From an uncultured Clostridium sp. (lineage in GTDB: Bacteria > Bacillota > Clostridia > Lachnospirales > Lachnospiraceae), in the NCBI GenBank assembly GCA_900543885.1, contig UQTA01000036.1:1-30237 (forward strand): a DNA stretch of 30,237 nt. The letters run 5' to 3'. The notes under the pieces are model-generated. The model worked only from the letters and a program-made list of their open reading frames with translations. It searched no databases and was not told the origin of the DNA. Each line of letters starts with the position of its first letter. The first letter of the stretch is position 1. Shown here one piece after another: positions 22,700 to 30,237 of the stretch. The translations under genes were made by a program, and so were the position numbers.

Positions 22700-23761
22700 A
22701 TGAAAAAATGGAACCTTTACGCAGCGGCAGTGCTGGCAGCAGTAGGAATCTTAGGAGGCTGCGGGGCTAAAAGTGCAGAAACCCAGGCACAGACAGAAGC
22801 ACAGACCACAGAGGCAGCTGCACAGGAAAGTCCAGCAGCTGAAAGCAAAGAAGCAGGTGCAGAGGCTGATGAGTCTAAAGCTGAGGTCGGGAAAAACGGC
22901 ACTTTATCAGTAACCTATGTAAAATCCCCATTAAATGTGCCAAGTATCGTAGAACAGGATCAGGAGATCTTTGCCAGTGTATTTGGACCAATGGGCTATG
23001 AGATCCAGTATTCAGACCTGACTACCGGACCGGAGCAGACACAGGCTTTAGCTTCCGGAGATATCCAGTTTTTAAATGCAGTAGGTGCTACTTCCGTTAT
23101 TTTATCGGCTTCTAATGATGCGGATATTAAGATCATGAGTATTTACAGCCGTTCTCCAAAGGCATTTAAGCTGTTTGCAAAGGATGACAGTATTAAGACA
23201 GCCGAAGATTTGAAAGGTAAGAAAGTGGCAGGTCCCAAGGGAACGATCCTGCATGAGCTGTTAGTGGCTTATTTAAATAATGCAGGTATGACAGAGGATG
23301 ACATTGAATTTATGGCAATGGGTATTCCGGACGCACAGGCTGCTTTAGCAGGCGGAAGCGTAGATGCAGCACTTCTTGCAGGACCAACTGCCTACAATAT
23401 GGAAAAAGATGGTTATTATGTAGTAACAGACGGTGAAGGACTTACAGAGGCTACTATTGTTACTGCAACCAGTGAGAAATTTTACGAAGAACATCCGGAA
23501 CTGGTAAAGGCATTCCTTACCGCCCAGAAGCAGGTATTAGATGAAATGGATGCAGACCATGATGGAGCAGTTGCCGCTACTGCAAAAGCAACTGGTTTAG
23601 AGGAGGCCGCTGTAGAAGAGATGTATGGTCTTTATGATTTTGATATGGAGATCAAAGACAGTGACATCGAAGCCATGGAAAAAACAGAGAAATTCATGGA
23701 AGATACAGGTATGATCGAAAATCCGGTCGATGTGGCATCTCTGATCCTGGATGTAAAATAA
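22700..23761 (+). CDS. ABC importer substrate-binding lipoprotein (SsuA/TauA type)
   Basis: A 353-residue lipoprotein with a short signal segment and lipobox ILGGC (C21), then an Ala/Glu-rich low-complexity spacer (about 22-62) typical of clostridial lipoproteins. The binding domain shows KSPLNVPSIVEQDQEIFASV, ALASGDIQFLNAVGATS, EDLKGKKVAGPKGTILHELL and DAQAALAGGSVDAALLAGP. The last patterns mark the sulfonate/nitrate/taurine type. GGGAGG lies nine bases upstream. It completes the importer begun at 21089. The substrate is unknown; no sulfonatase, nitrate reductase or thiamine gene is near. It is only distantly similar to the orphan binding protein at 12140. Confidence 0.88.
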   Translation: MKKWNLYAAAVLAAVGILGGCGAKSAETQAQTEAQTTEAAAQESPAAESKEAGAEADESKAEVGKNGTLSVTYVKSPLNVPSIVEQDQEIFASVFGPMGYEIQYSDLTTGPEQTQALASGDIQFLNAVGATSVILSASNDADIKIMSIYSRSPKAFKLFAKDDSIKTAEDLKGKKVAGPKGTILHELLVAYLNNAGMTEDDIEFMAMGIPDAQAALAGGSVDAALLAGPTAYNMEKDGYYVVTDGEGLTEATIVTATSEKFYEEHPELVKAFLTAQKQVLDEMDADHDGAVAATAKATGLEEAAVEEMYGLYDFDMEIKDSDIEAMEKTEKFMEDTGMIENPVDVASLILDVK

Positions 23762-23820
23762 AGATGGGAAAATCCCTGTTTTTCCTGATTGTAGGGGAAA
23801 GAGGTACATGTTATAATAGG

Positions 23821-23859
23821 GCTGTTGCAAAGGAAAAAGATACTTTGCAGCAGTCCTTT
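23821..23859 (+). terminator. Terminator after the importer operon
   Basis: CTGTTGCAAAG at 23822-23832 pairs with CTTTGCAGCAG at 23843-23853 (one G-U pair), followed by TCC and a six-T run. Confidence 0.8.
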
Positions 23860-23972
23860 TTTGTGTATTAACTGTTTCGAACGAGGGAAACCTTAGGTGA
23901 AAGAAAAAGTATAAAAGACTTTGGATGTGTATTTTATGGCAAAAAGGGAAGAGGAATAAAGCGAGGTTAACT

Positions 23973-24782
23973 ATGGATTATAAGATCATCGTCCTGGATC
24001 TGGACGGAACATTGACAAATAAAGACAAAGTTATCACACCACGGACAAAAGAAGCCCTGATGAAGGCACAGGAAGCCGGCAAGATCGTGGTTCTGGCATC
24101 CGGCCGTCCAACAGCCGGGGTACAGCCACTGGCAAAAGAACTGGATCTGGCCCGGTTTGGAAGCTATATTTTATCCTATAACGGCGGTATGATCACCAAT
24201 TGCAAAACAGGCGAAGTGATCTTTTCATCTACTCTTCCGGTAGAGTCAAACAAAAGGATCATGGGGCTGGCAAAGGAGTATGGAGTAGATTTTTTGACCT
24301 ATGAGGGAGAAGAGATCATTACCAACAATGATGCCTGCATTTATGCCCATAAAGAGTCACAGATCAATCATCTGCCCTTACGTCAGGTGGAACATATGGA
24401 AGAGCATGTAAACTTCCCGGTGGTAAAGTTTCTGCTTTTAGATGACGGGGATTATCTTGCAACTGTAGAGCCGAAAGTAAAAGCGGCTCTGGGAAAGAAT
24501 TTTGCAGTATACCGCTCAGAACCCTACTTTTTAGAGGTTCTCCCGAAAGGAATCGATAAGGCACAGTCTTTAGAACGTCTGCTGCAGCATCTTGGAATGA
24601 CAAAGGAGGAGATGATCGCCTGCGGAGATGGATATAATGACCTGACTATGATCCAGTATGCAGGATTGGGAGTGGCCATGGAAAATGCGGTACTTCCTGT
24701 GAGAAAAGCAGCTGATTATATTACCGCTTCCAATAATGAAGATGGAGTAGGTCTTGTGGTAGAGAAGTTCATGTTGTCCTGA
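23973..24782 (+). CDS. HAD-superfamily phosphatase, Cof type
   Basis: A 269-residue cytosolic hydrolase of the Cof/YidA group, which dephosphorylates sugar phosphates, FMN or similar small molecules. Motif I is DLDGTL with D9 and D11, motif II is LASGRP, the C2-type cap domain lies in the middle, and motif IV is ACGDGYNDLTMI. The start at 23973 (MDYKIIVLDLDG) is preferred: GCGAGG lies six bases upstream, and the 16 residues that an earlier ATG would add are not family-like. It probably forms an operon with the GGDEF gene 14 bases downstream. The substrate cannot be inferred. Confidence 0.9.
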   Translation: MDYKIIVLDLDGTLTNKDKVITPRTKEALMKAQEAGKIVVLASGRPTAGVQPLAKELDLARFGSYILSYNGGMITNCKTGEVIFSSTLPVESNKRIMGLAKEYGVDFLTYEGEEIITNNDACIYAHKESQINHLPLRQVEHMEEHVNFPVVKFLLLDDGDYLATVEPKVKAALGKNFAVYRSEPYFLEVLPKGIDKAQSLERLLQHLGMTKEEMIACGDGYNDLTMIQYAGLGVAMENAVLPVRKAADYITASNNEDGVGLVVEKFMLS

Positions 24783-24796
24783 GGAGAGAAATACAT

Positions 24797-26107
24797 ATGA
24801 GAGAGTTGCTGGAGGAATTTTTCACTCATTATCTGAGAGAGCGGGATTTGGAGGCTACACTGGCTCTTCTTACAGATAATATTATAAGTATTGGAACTGG
24901 AGAGCAGGAAATAGCGAAAAATAAGGAAGAACTGCGGGCATTAACAGAGATTGAATTTAAAGAATTGCCGGAACCGCTGGATTTTGAGCTGTCAAACTAT
25001 ACAGAGACACCCTTAGGCGATTATGGGTGGAGCGTATTTGTAAATGTCCTTGCCAAGATCAATACGGAAGGCATAACAGCAGAACTGTTTACCCGTTTCA
25101 CCTGTGTCTGTATCAAAGAAGATGGGAAGTGGAAGATCGCATCACTGCATACGTCTACTCCTACAAAAGAGCAGGAAGAACAGGAATTTTTTCCTCTCCG
25201 CTACAGCAAGAGAAACAACATCCAGAAGATTTCTTCAGAAACAGGGGAACAGCTGATGAAACTGGTTTCTAAGGCCCTTCCAGGCGGTATTATAGGGTGC
25301 TATCTGGAAGAAGGATATCCTCTTTATACGATCAATGATACTATGCTTCAGATTTTAGGCTATACCTACGAAGAACTGATAGAAGCTACGGACGAAAAAA
25401 TACTGAATATCGTTTATCCCTCAGATCGGAAATGGGTGGAAGAAAGCATAGGACAACAGATCCGGGAAAAAAATGAATATAAAGTTGAATACCGTGTGGC
25501 AGGAAAAGATGGCCAGATCATCTGGATCAGTGATATTGGAAAAAAGATAAAGGCTGAGGGTGGAAGAAATGTGGTGATCAGTATTATGACGGATGTATCA
25601 GACCGTATTGAGAGGGAAAATCAGCTGATCAAAGAAGCTCAGTTAGATCCTCTTACGGGACTTTACAACCGGAAGAAGGCCATCAGTCTTATAGAAGCTT
25701 CCTTTTTAAAGGAAAAAGGCGGTATTCTTTATATTTGTGATGTGGACAATTTTAAGACTATGAATGATACCAAAGGCCATCTGGCCGGTGACCGTGCATT
25801 GATCTATCTGGCAAAGCTGATGAAACATTATGCGGATGGATCCTGTATAACAGCCAGACTGGGTGGGGATGAATTCCTTTTATATTTTTGCGGCTGCACA
25901 GAGAAAACTGGTGAAGAAGTTATCAAAAAGATACAGTCTGAGTTTTTAACAGCGATGAAATCAGCGAATCCGGATCTGGATATTTCCATCAGTGCCGGAG
26001 CTGCTTTGCGGGAAGGTGAAGAAGATTTTAAAAATCTGTATAAAAAGGCAGACAGTGCCCTTTATCTGGCAAAAAAGGAAAAAGGCCGTCTTTATTTTTA
26101 TCAATAA
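24797..26107 (+). CDS. Diguanylate cyclase with SnoaL-like and PAS sensor domains
   Basis: A 436-residue protein with no membrane segment. Residues about 1-125 look like an NTF2/SnoaL-type domain (ELLEEFFTHYLRERDLEATL, then DGKWKIASLHTSTP). Residues about 155-270 form a PAS domain (LGYTYEELI, YRVAGKDGQIIWISDIGKK). Residues about 282-436 form a GGDEF domain with DPLTGLYNR, DVDNFKTMND and an intact RLGGDEF (active site 356-360), so it should make cyclic di-GMP. The inhibitory RxxD site before GGDEF is absent, so product inhibition may be weak. GAGGAGAG lies eight bases upstream. It follows the Cof phosphatase closely and ends before a terminator. Confidence 0.88.
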   Translation: MRELLEEFFTHYLRERDLEATLALLTDNIISIGTGEQEIAKNKEELRALTEIEFKELPEPLDFELSNYTETPLGDYGWSVFVNVLAKINTEGITAELFTRFTCVCIKEDGKWKIASLHTSTPTKEQEEQEFFPLRYSKRNNIQKISSETGEQLMKLVSKALPGGIIGCYLEEGYPLYTINDTMLQILGYTYEELIEATDEKILNIVYPSDRKWVEESIGQQIREKNEYKVEYRVAGKDGQIIWISDIGKKIKAEGGRNVVISIMTDVSDRIERENQLIKEAQLDPLTGLYNRKKAISLIEASFLKEKGGILYICDVDNFKTMNDTKGHLAGDRALIYLAKLMKHYADGSCITARLGGDEFLLYFCGCTEKTGEEVIKKIQSEFLTAMKSANPDLDISISAGAALREGEEDFKNLYKKADSALYLAKKEKGRLYFYQ

Positions 26108-26203
26108 AAGCATTGCAGGAGGGACTATTTTTTATATGGTGCTGGTACAGACAGTGCCGATTTTCAGATAATGCAAAGCATAATAGAAAAAGGATTAATC
26201 TGC

Positions 26204-26226
26204 GCCCCGGAGCTTCCGGGGCGTTT
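26204..26226 (+). terminator. Terminator after the GGDEF gene
   Basis: GCCCCGGA, three-base loop, TCCGGGGC, then GTTTT. The stem is perfect. Confidence 0.85.
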
Positions 26227-26302
26227 TGTATTACCAATCAGTTTCACAGTGGCTGCGGTTTATGAAAAGGCAGTGAAAGCAGATCGCAAATAGTATATGA
26301 AA

Positions 26303-27283
26303 TCAGTTCATTAAGTGGATCTGTTCTGTGGTGACTGGTGTAAAACAGGTAAGTTTCTGTCCGTCCAGATCTGTTTTATGCATATCTACACCGCTGATCT
26401 GATGATTGTCATAGGTAGTATAATAGTAAATTCCCTTTGTGGCATTGCAGCAGGAAGTATAAAGGGTGATCTCGTATTTTCCATCTGCCACTTCACAGCA
26501 GCCTCTCTGCTGGTCTACAGAGCCTAAAATATGGAAAAACTGGCTGACACTGGAAGCCTCATCCTGGCTGCACCGGGAATTCATTTTCACATAAGCGGCC
26601 CGTACAAAACGGGAGGAAGAAGACAGATCTCCAGGAAGTCCCAGGGCACCCATTCCCCGGCTGTAGGCATTTAAAGGAAGGACATCAGAAAAGGTGTTTT
26701 CTGGCTGTCTGGGAGATAAATGCATATAGTTGTTTAACTGGAACATTTGCTGTGGGAATGGTGGATTGTTGGTGAGGACACCCACAGGATTATCATAGAT
26801 CATCAGGCCTTCTTTCACAGATTCTACGGTAATGGAGCCGGTCTCGTCGGCAATGAGCCAGTGGAGACTTCCTACCGGAAGTTCAGGACTAAAAGGGGTA
26901 TCTACCAGATCTGTGTTTTCCAGTGCTTTTTTTGCTTCTTTTAAAGAAGCACAGGAGCCAAGGATAAAAGGGATCAGTTCAAACTGTGTGATCTGTTTTT
27001 TGGCAGTATTCAGGTTTACTGGTTTGTAGGCTGCATTTCCAACAAAATTCAGACCGGCAATTCCCAATCCTTTTTCGTTTACAGCGTCATAGTAAAGAGG
27101 ATATCCTCCTGCTACATGAGCCATGCCGATGATAGCATAGTGATTTTCAAGTTTTTCTTCATGGCGCAGAGCAAATACGTAATTCCGGGGAGTGATGGTG
27201 ATCTCATCTCCATAGGAAAATTCATAATCCAGAGTGCGGCCCATGTAGAAGTCTCTGGTTTTGTAGGTTGCGGCTGTACACAT
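26303..27283 (-). CDS. Choloylglycine hydrolase (bile salt hydrolase / penicillin acylase family)
   Basis: A 326-residue Ntn hydrolase that cleaves the amide bond of glycine- or taurine-conjugated bile acids; some relatives cleave penicillin V. Cys2 becomes the N-terminal nucleophile after Met removal (MCTAATY). The other expected active-site residues are present: R16 and D19 (GRTLDYEFSYGDE), N79 (GLNF), N172 (LTNNP) and R225/R228 (SSRFVRAA). There is no signal peptide, as usual for cytosolic enzymes of this family. AAAGGACC lies before the ATG. It lies downstream of the malic enzyme gene but is separated by a terminator, so it probably has its own promoter. It supports a gut origin. Confidence 0.92.
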   Translation of the reverse strand: MCTAATYKTRDFYMGRTLDYEFSYGDEITITPRNYVFALRHEEKLENHYAIIGMAHVAGGYPLYYDAVNEKGLGIAGLNFVGNAAYKPVNLNTAKKQITQFELIPFILGSCASLKEAKKALENTDLVDTPFSPELPVGSLHWLIADETGSITVESVKEGLMIYDNPVGVLTNNPPFPQQMFQLNNYMHLSPRQPENTFSDVLPLNAYSRGMGALGLPGDLSSSSRFVRAAYVKMNSRCSQDEASSVSQFFHILGSVDQQRGCCEVADGKYEITLYTSCCNATKGIYYYTTYDNHQISGVDMHKTDLDGQKLTCFTPVTTEQIHLMN

Positions 27284-27331
27284 ATAAGTTGGTCCTTTCT
27301 GTGATATTGTTCAGGTTACTGCCTGGCACCA

Positions 27332-27390
27332 TATCCGCTAACGGCGGATACGGGTATGATAGAATGAGTTTTCCCCGCATAGGCGGGGAA
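27332..27390 (-). promoter_or_regulatory. Two perfect hairpins upstream of the bile salt hydrolase gene
   Basis: TATCCGC/GCGGATA (27332-27350) and TTCCCCGC/GCGGGGAA (27371-27390, four-base loop). Neither has a good T run on the minus strand, so they are not clear terminators. They would lie in the 5' leader if transcription starts between 27390 and 27405 or reads through. Their role is unknown. Confidence 0.45.
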
Positions 27391-27405
27391 TTGCAGATGT
27401 ACATA

Positions 27406-27464
27406 GCAAAAGACTGCGGCAGAAAGTCAAAGGATAGTTTGGTTAAAATGATTCTGCCACAGTC
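27406..27464 (-). terminator. Terminator after the malic enzyme gene
   Basis: On the minus strand GACTGTGGCAGAA pairs with TTCTGCCGCAGTC (one mismatch) around a 27-base loop, followed by TTTTGC. Confidence 0.65.
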
Positions 27465-27504
27465 TGTATGAAAGATATATCCTGATAGAGGTAAAAACGG
27501 TCTA

Positions 27505-28674
27505 TTATACTCTGGCGATACCTTCCTCAATAGCAGTATCAGCAACAGCCTTTGCAACTACGTCAGCAACAGCCTTATTTAACGGGGAAGCAATGATATT
27601 TTCAGGAGTCAGTTCTTCATCCGGGATCATGCTGGCGATTGCATAGGAAGCTCTCTGTTTCATTAATTCAGTGATCTCTTTTGCGCGAACAGAGAGAGCA
27701 CCCTTAAATACACCTGGGAATACCAGTACGTTATTGATCTGGTTCGGGAAGTCGGAACGGCCGGTGCCTACAACAGCAGCGCCGCCTGCTAATGCTTCAT
27801 CAGGCATGATCTCAGGAGTTGGGTTTGCCATAGCAAATACAATACCATTATTCATGGTAGAAACCATTTCCTTTGTAACCAGGTTTGGACGGGATACACC
27901 GATAAACGCGTCAGCGCCCTTTAATGCGTCAGCCAGCTTGCCGTGCTCATGATTTAAGTTGCTGATATGGGAGATCTCTTCCTGTCCAGGATTTAAGCCT
28001 TCGTCACCTTCGCAGATGATGCCGTTGATATCACACATGATCACATTTCCAAAGCCCATGTTGATCAGGTGTTTGCCGATAGCGATACCTGCAGCGCCTG
28101 CGCCGTTGATCACGATTCTTAATTTGCCCATTTCTTTCTTTGTTACTTTTACTGCGTTTAACAATGCAGCTGCAACAACAATGGCAGTTCCGTGCTGATC
28201 ATCATGGAATACCGGAATGTCACATATTTCTTTTAAACGGCGCTCGATCTCAAAGCATCTTGGAGCTGCGATATCCTCTAAGTTGATACCTCCGAAGCTC
28301 TTGGAGATCAGGTAAATGGTCTGTACAATGGTATCGGTGTCTTTGGAATCGATGCAAAGAGGGAATGCGTCTACATCAGCAAATTCTTTAAACAAAGCGC
28401 ATTTTCCTTCCATAACCGGCATACCGGCAGCAGGACCGATATCCCCAAGACCTAAAACAGCGGTTCCGTCTGTAATAACAGCTACCAGATTGGAACGGCG
28501 GGTCAGCTTAAAGGACTGCTCATAGTCTTTTGCGATCACACGGCAAGGCTCTGCAACACCTGGTGTGTAAGCAAGAGAAAGATCTTCTCTGGTTTCGATC
28601 TTTTTACGGGAAACTACCTCGATTTTTCCGTGAAGGTCGTAGTGCATCTGAAGGGAAGCCTGATTGATATCCAT
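27505..28674 (-). CDS. Malic enzyme (malate to pyruvate and CO2, NAD(P)-dependent)
   Basis: A 389-residue short-form bacterial malic enzyme. The expected catalytic residues are visible: Tyr36 in SLAYTPGVAEP and Lys91 in MEGKCALFK. The metal-binding segments EDIAAPRCFEIE and VFHDDQHGTA are present, as is the dinucleotide-binding GAGAAGIAI. No C-terminal phosphotransacetylase-like domain is present. Whether NAD or NADP is preferred cannot be told. AAGGAGA lies ten bases upstream of the ATG. It lies 61 bases downstream of fumC, so fumarate can be converted through malate to pyruvate by the products of one operon. Confidence 0.93.
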   Translation of the reverse strand: MDINQASLQMHYDLHGKIEVVSRKKIETREDLSLAYTPGVAEPCRVIAKDYEQSFKLTRRSNLVAVITDGTAVLGLGDIGPAAGMPVMEGKCALFKEFADVDAFPLCIDSKDTDTIVQTIYLISKSFGGINLEDIAAPRCFEIERRLKEICDIPVFHDDQHGTAIVVAAALLNAVKVTKKEMGKLRIVINGAGAAGIAIGKHLINMGFGNVIMCDINGIICEGDEGLNPGQEEISHISNLNHEHGKLADALKGADAFIGVSRPNLVTKEMVSTMNNGIVFAMANPTPEIMPDEALAGGAAVVGTGRSDFPNQINNVLVFPGVFKGALSVRAKEITELMKQRASYAIASMIPDEELTPENIIASPLNKAVADVVAKAVADTAIEEGIARV

Positions 28675-28735
28675 AGTAAGTGTCTCCTTATAATTAATTA
28701 TTTATACCCACTTTGTGGGATACATATGCATCATT

Positions 28736-30100
28736 CTATACCATCTGCTCAGGATGGAAGATCTCATCAAATTTCTCAGCGGTTAAAAATCCAAGATCTA
28801 CGCAGGCTTCTTTCAGGGAGATATTTTCCTTGTAAGCCTTTTTGGCTGTCTTGGCTGCGTTTTCATATCCAATATATGGATTTAAGCAGGTGACAAGCAT
28901 CAGGGAGCGATGAAGATTTTCGTCCATTTTTTCACGGTTTGCACGGATTCCGCTTACACAGCGGTCATTAAAGGAATTTAATGAGTCGGTGAGCAGGCGT
29001 ACAGACTGAAGGAAATTGTAAATGCATACCGGCATAAACACATTTAACTCAAAATTGCCCTGGGAAGCTGCCATACCTACGGCAGTGTCATTGGCAATAA
29101 CCTGGACAGCTACCATAGTAACAGATTCACACTGAGTTGGATTTACTTTTCCGGGCATAATAGAACTGCCAGGTTCATTTTCAGGAATAAAGATCTCGCC
29201 AAGGCCGCAGCGGGGACCACTGGACAGCCAGCGGATATCATTTGCCATCTTCATCATATCAGCAGCCAGTCCCTTTAAGGCGCCGTGAGCGAAGACAAGT
29301 TCATCCTTGCTGGTGAGAGAGTGGAATTTATTAGGAGCGGTAACAAAATCTTTTCCAGTCAGTTCGGCAACTGCTTTTGCCACCTCTGTGTCAAAGCCCT
29401 TAGGAGCATTTAAACCAGTTCCTACAGCAGTTCCGCCAAGAGCCAGTTCATGAAGTCCTTTTAAACTTAAAGAAAGCATGGCTTTGGACTTGATGAGCAT
29501 TTCTCTCCAGCCGCTGATCTCCTGTGAGAAGGAAATAGGAGTGGCGTCCTGAAGGTGGGTACGTCCTGTTTTTACGATGCCTTCATTTTCAGCCATCAGC
29601 CGGGTAAAGGTATCAGTTAAACGGTCAATGGCCGGGAACAGTTTGTCTTCGATCTCCATAACTGCTGCAATGTGCATGGCAGTTGGGAATGTATCGTTGG
29701 AGCTCTGGGACATGTTGGAATGGTCATTTGGGTGAAGCAGCTTTTCACCTGCAATGGCGTTTCCACGTCCGGCGATCACTTCATTTACGTTCATGTTGGA
29801 CTGTGTACCGCTTCCTGTCTGCCATACGGACAGAGGAAAGTTATCGTCCAATTTACCTGCCAGTATCTCATCGCAGACCTGGCAGATGAGAGAAAGCCGT
29901 TTCTCATCCAGTTTTCCAAGACGGTTGTTTGCAATGGCTGCTGCCTTTTTTAGAATGGCAAAAGCGCGGATCACTTCCATAGGGATCTTTTCAGTTCCAA
30001 TGGGAAAATTCTGGAAGCTTCTCTGGGTCTGAGCACCCCAGTAGCGGTCTGCAGGAACCTGCATTTCGCCCATGGAGTCATGTTCGATACGGTATTCCAT
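28736..30100 (-). CDS. fumC: Fumarate hydratase, class II
   Basis: A 454-residue class II fumarase that interconverts fumarate and L-malate without an Fe-S cluster. Family landmarks are MPADRYWGAQTQRS-like MQVPADRYWGAQTQRSFQNF, GSGTQSNMNVNEV, GRTHLQDATPISFSQE and the signature GSSIMPGKVNP with its catalytic Ser. Length is normal. The window includes only 137 bases upstream, where GCAGGA precedes the ATG by about 11 bases. It is the first gene of a fumC-malic enzyme operon. Many clostridia use the oxygen-sensitive class I enzyme instead, so having the stable class II form is worth noting. Confidence 0.94.
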   Translation of the reverse strand: MEYRIEHDSMGEMQVPADRYWGAQTQRSFQNFPIGTEKIPMEVIRAFAILKKAAAIANNRLGKLDEKRLSLICQVCDEILAGKLDDNFPLSVWQTGSGTQSNMNVNEVIAGRGNAIAGEKLLHPNDHSNMSQSSNDTFPTAMHIAAVMEIEDKLFPAIDRLTDTFTRLMAENEGIVKTGRTHLQDATPISFSQEISGWREMLIKSKAMLSLSLKGLHELALGGTAVGTGLNAPKGFDTEVAKAVAELTGKDFVTAPNKFHSLTSKDELVFAHGALKGLAADMMKMANDIRWLSSGPRCGLGEIFIPENEPGSSIMPGKVNPTQCESVTMVAVQVIANDTAVGMAASQGNFELNVFMPVCIYNFLQSVRLLTDSLNSFNDRCVSGIRANREKMDENLHRSLMLVTCLNPYIGYENAAKTAKKAYKENISLKEACVDLGFLTAEKFDEIFHPEQMV

Positions 30101-30237
30101 GAATAATCTTATCCTGCTACTAAAAACATATACAAATATGCATATGCTAGATGATTTGCTATAATCTCACGATTTATAGTTACTGTTTCAACGTGTATGC
30201 TTTGGTGGTTAAAAGTAACACACTACTCACAAGTTCT
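30101..30237. other. Sequence upstream of fumC
   Basis: AT-rich sequence with several short palindromes (for example GCATATGC near 30140). A TTGAAA box is visible on the minus strand near 30190, but no well-spaced -10 box goes with it. I see no gene here. Confidence 0.3.

Overview
The window looks like chromosome from an anaerobic, gut-associated Clostridia member, most likely Lachnospiraceae. The pointers are moderate GC with strong AGGAGG-type ribosome sites, oxygen-sensitive chemistry (a double-cubane-type reductase), a bile salt hydrolase, a D,D-carboxypeptidase with clostridial wall-binding repeats, and a sporulation-type (sigma-K-like) promoter in front of a collagen-like gene. I cannot name a genus from sequence alone.

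Layout. 1-1918 (minus): ferrous iron uptake, feoA-feoB, with feoB cut by the left edge. 2254-6619 (plus): a small membrane protein, guaB with an apparent 1-base frameshift, a Nudix hydrolase and a secreted D,D-carboxypeptidase. 6629-9782: a LysR regulator divergent from a BadF-type ATPase activator and a double-cubane-cluster reductase, with a clear operator-like dyad between them. 9895-11820: a collagen-like protein, then a rhodanese/PP-loop fusion. 12140-13189: an orphan substrate-binding lipoprotein. 13333-14917: an AT-richer accessory patch with a lone half HsdS and a NADAR-domain protein. 15164-17304: a LacI regulator and diketogulonate reductase sharing one operator sequence. 17522-20546: an ABC-2 exporter (ATPase plus two permeases). 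20772-23761: a long structured leader and an Ssu/Tau-type ABC importer. 23973-26107: a HAD phosphatase and a SnoaL-PAS-GGDEF protein. 26303-30100 (minus): fumarase and malic enzyme, then a bile salt hydrolase.

The main unexplained signal is a 151-bp repeat present twice in opposite orientation (2010-2160 and 20557-20707), about 95% identical, with 18-bp terminal inverted repeats and two internal hairpins. The second copy is flanked by an 8-bp direct repeat, as expected for transposition. It encodes no protein and looks like a MITE-type element or a mobile structured RNA. The copies could also support inversion of the 18 kb between them.

Other points of interest are the guaB frameshift, the hairpin-rich leaders of lysR, guaB, the bile salt hydrolase and the Ssu-type importer, and the single-chain sulfur-relay fusion. 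Everything here comes from reading the sequence and from memory of protein families; no database search was run.
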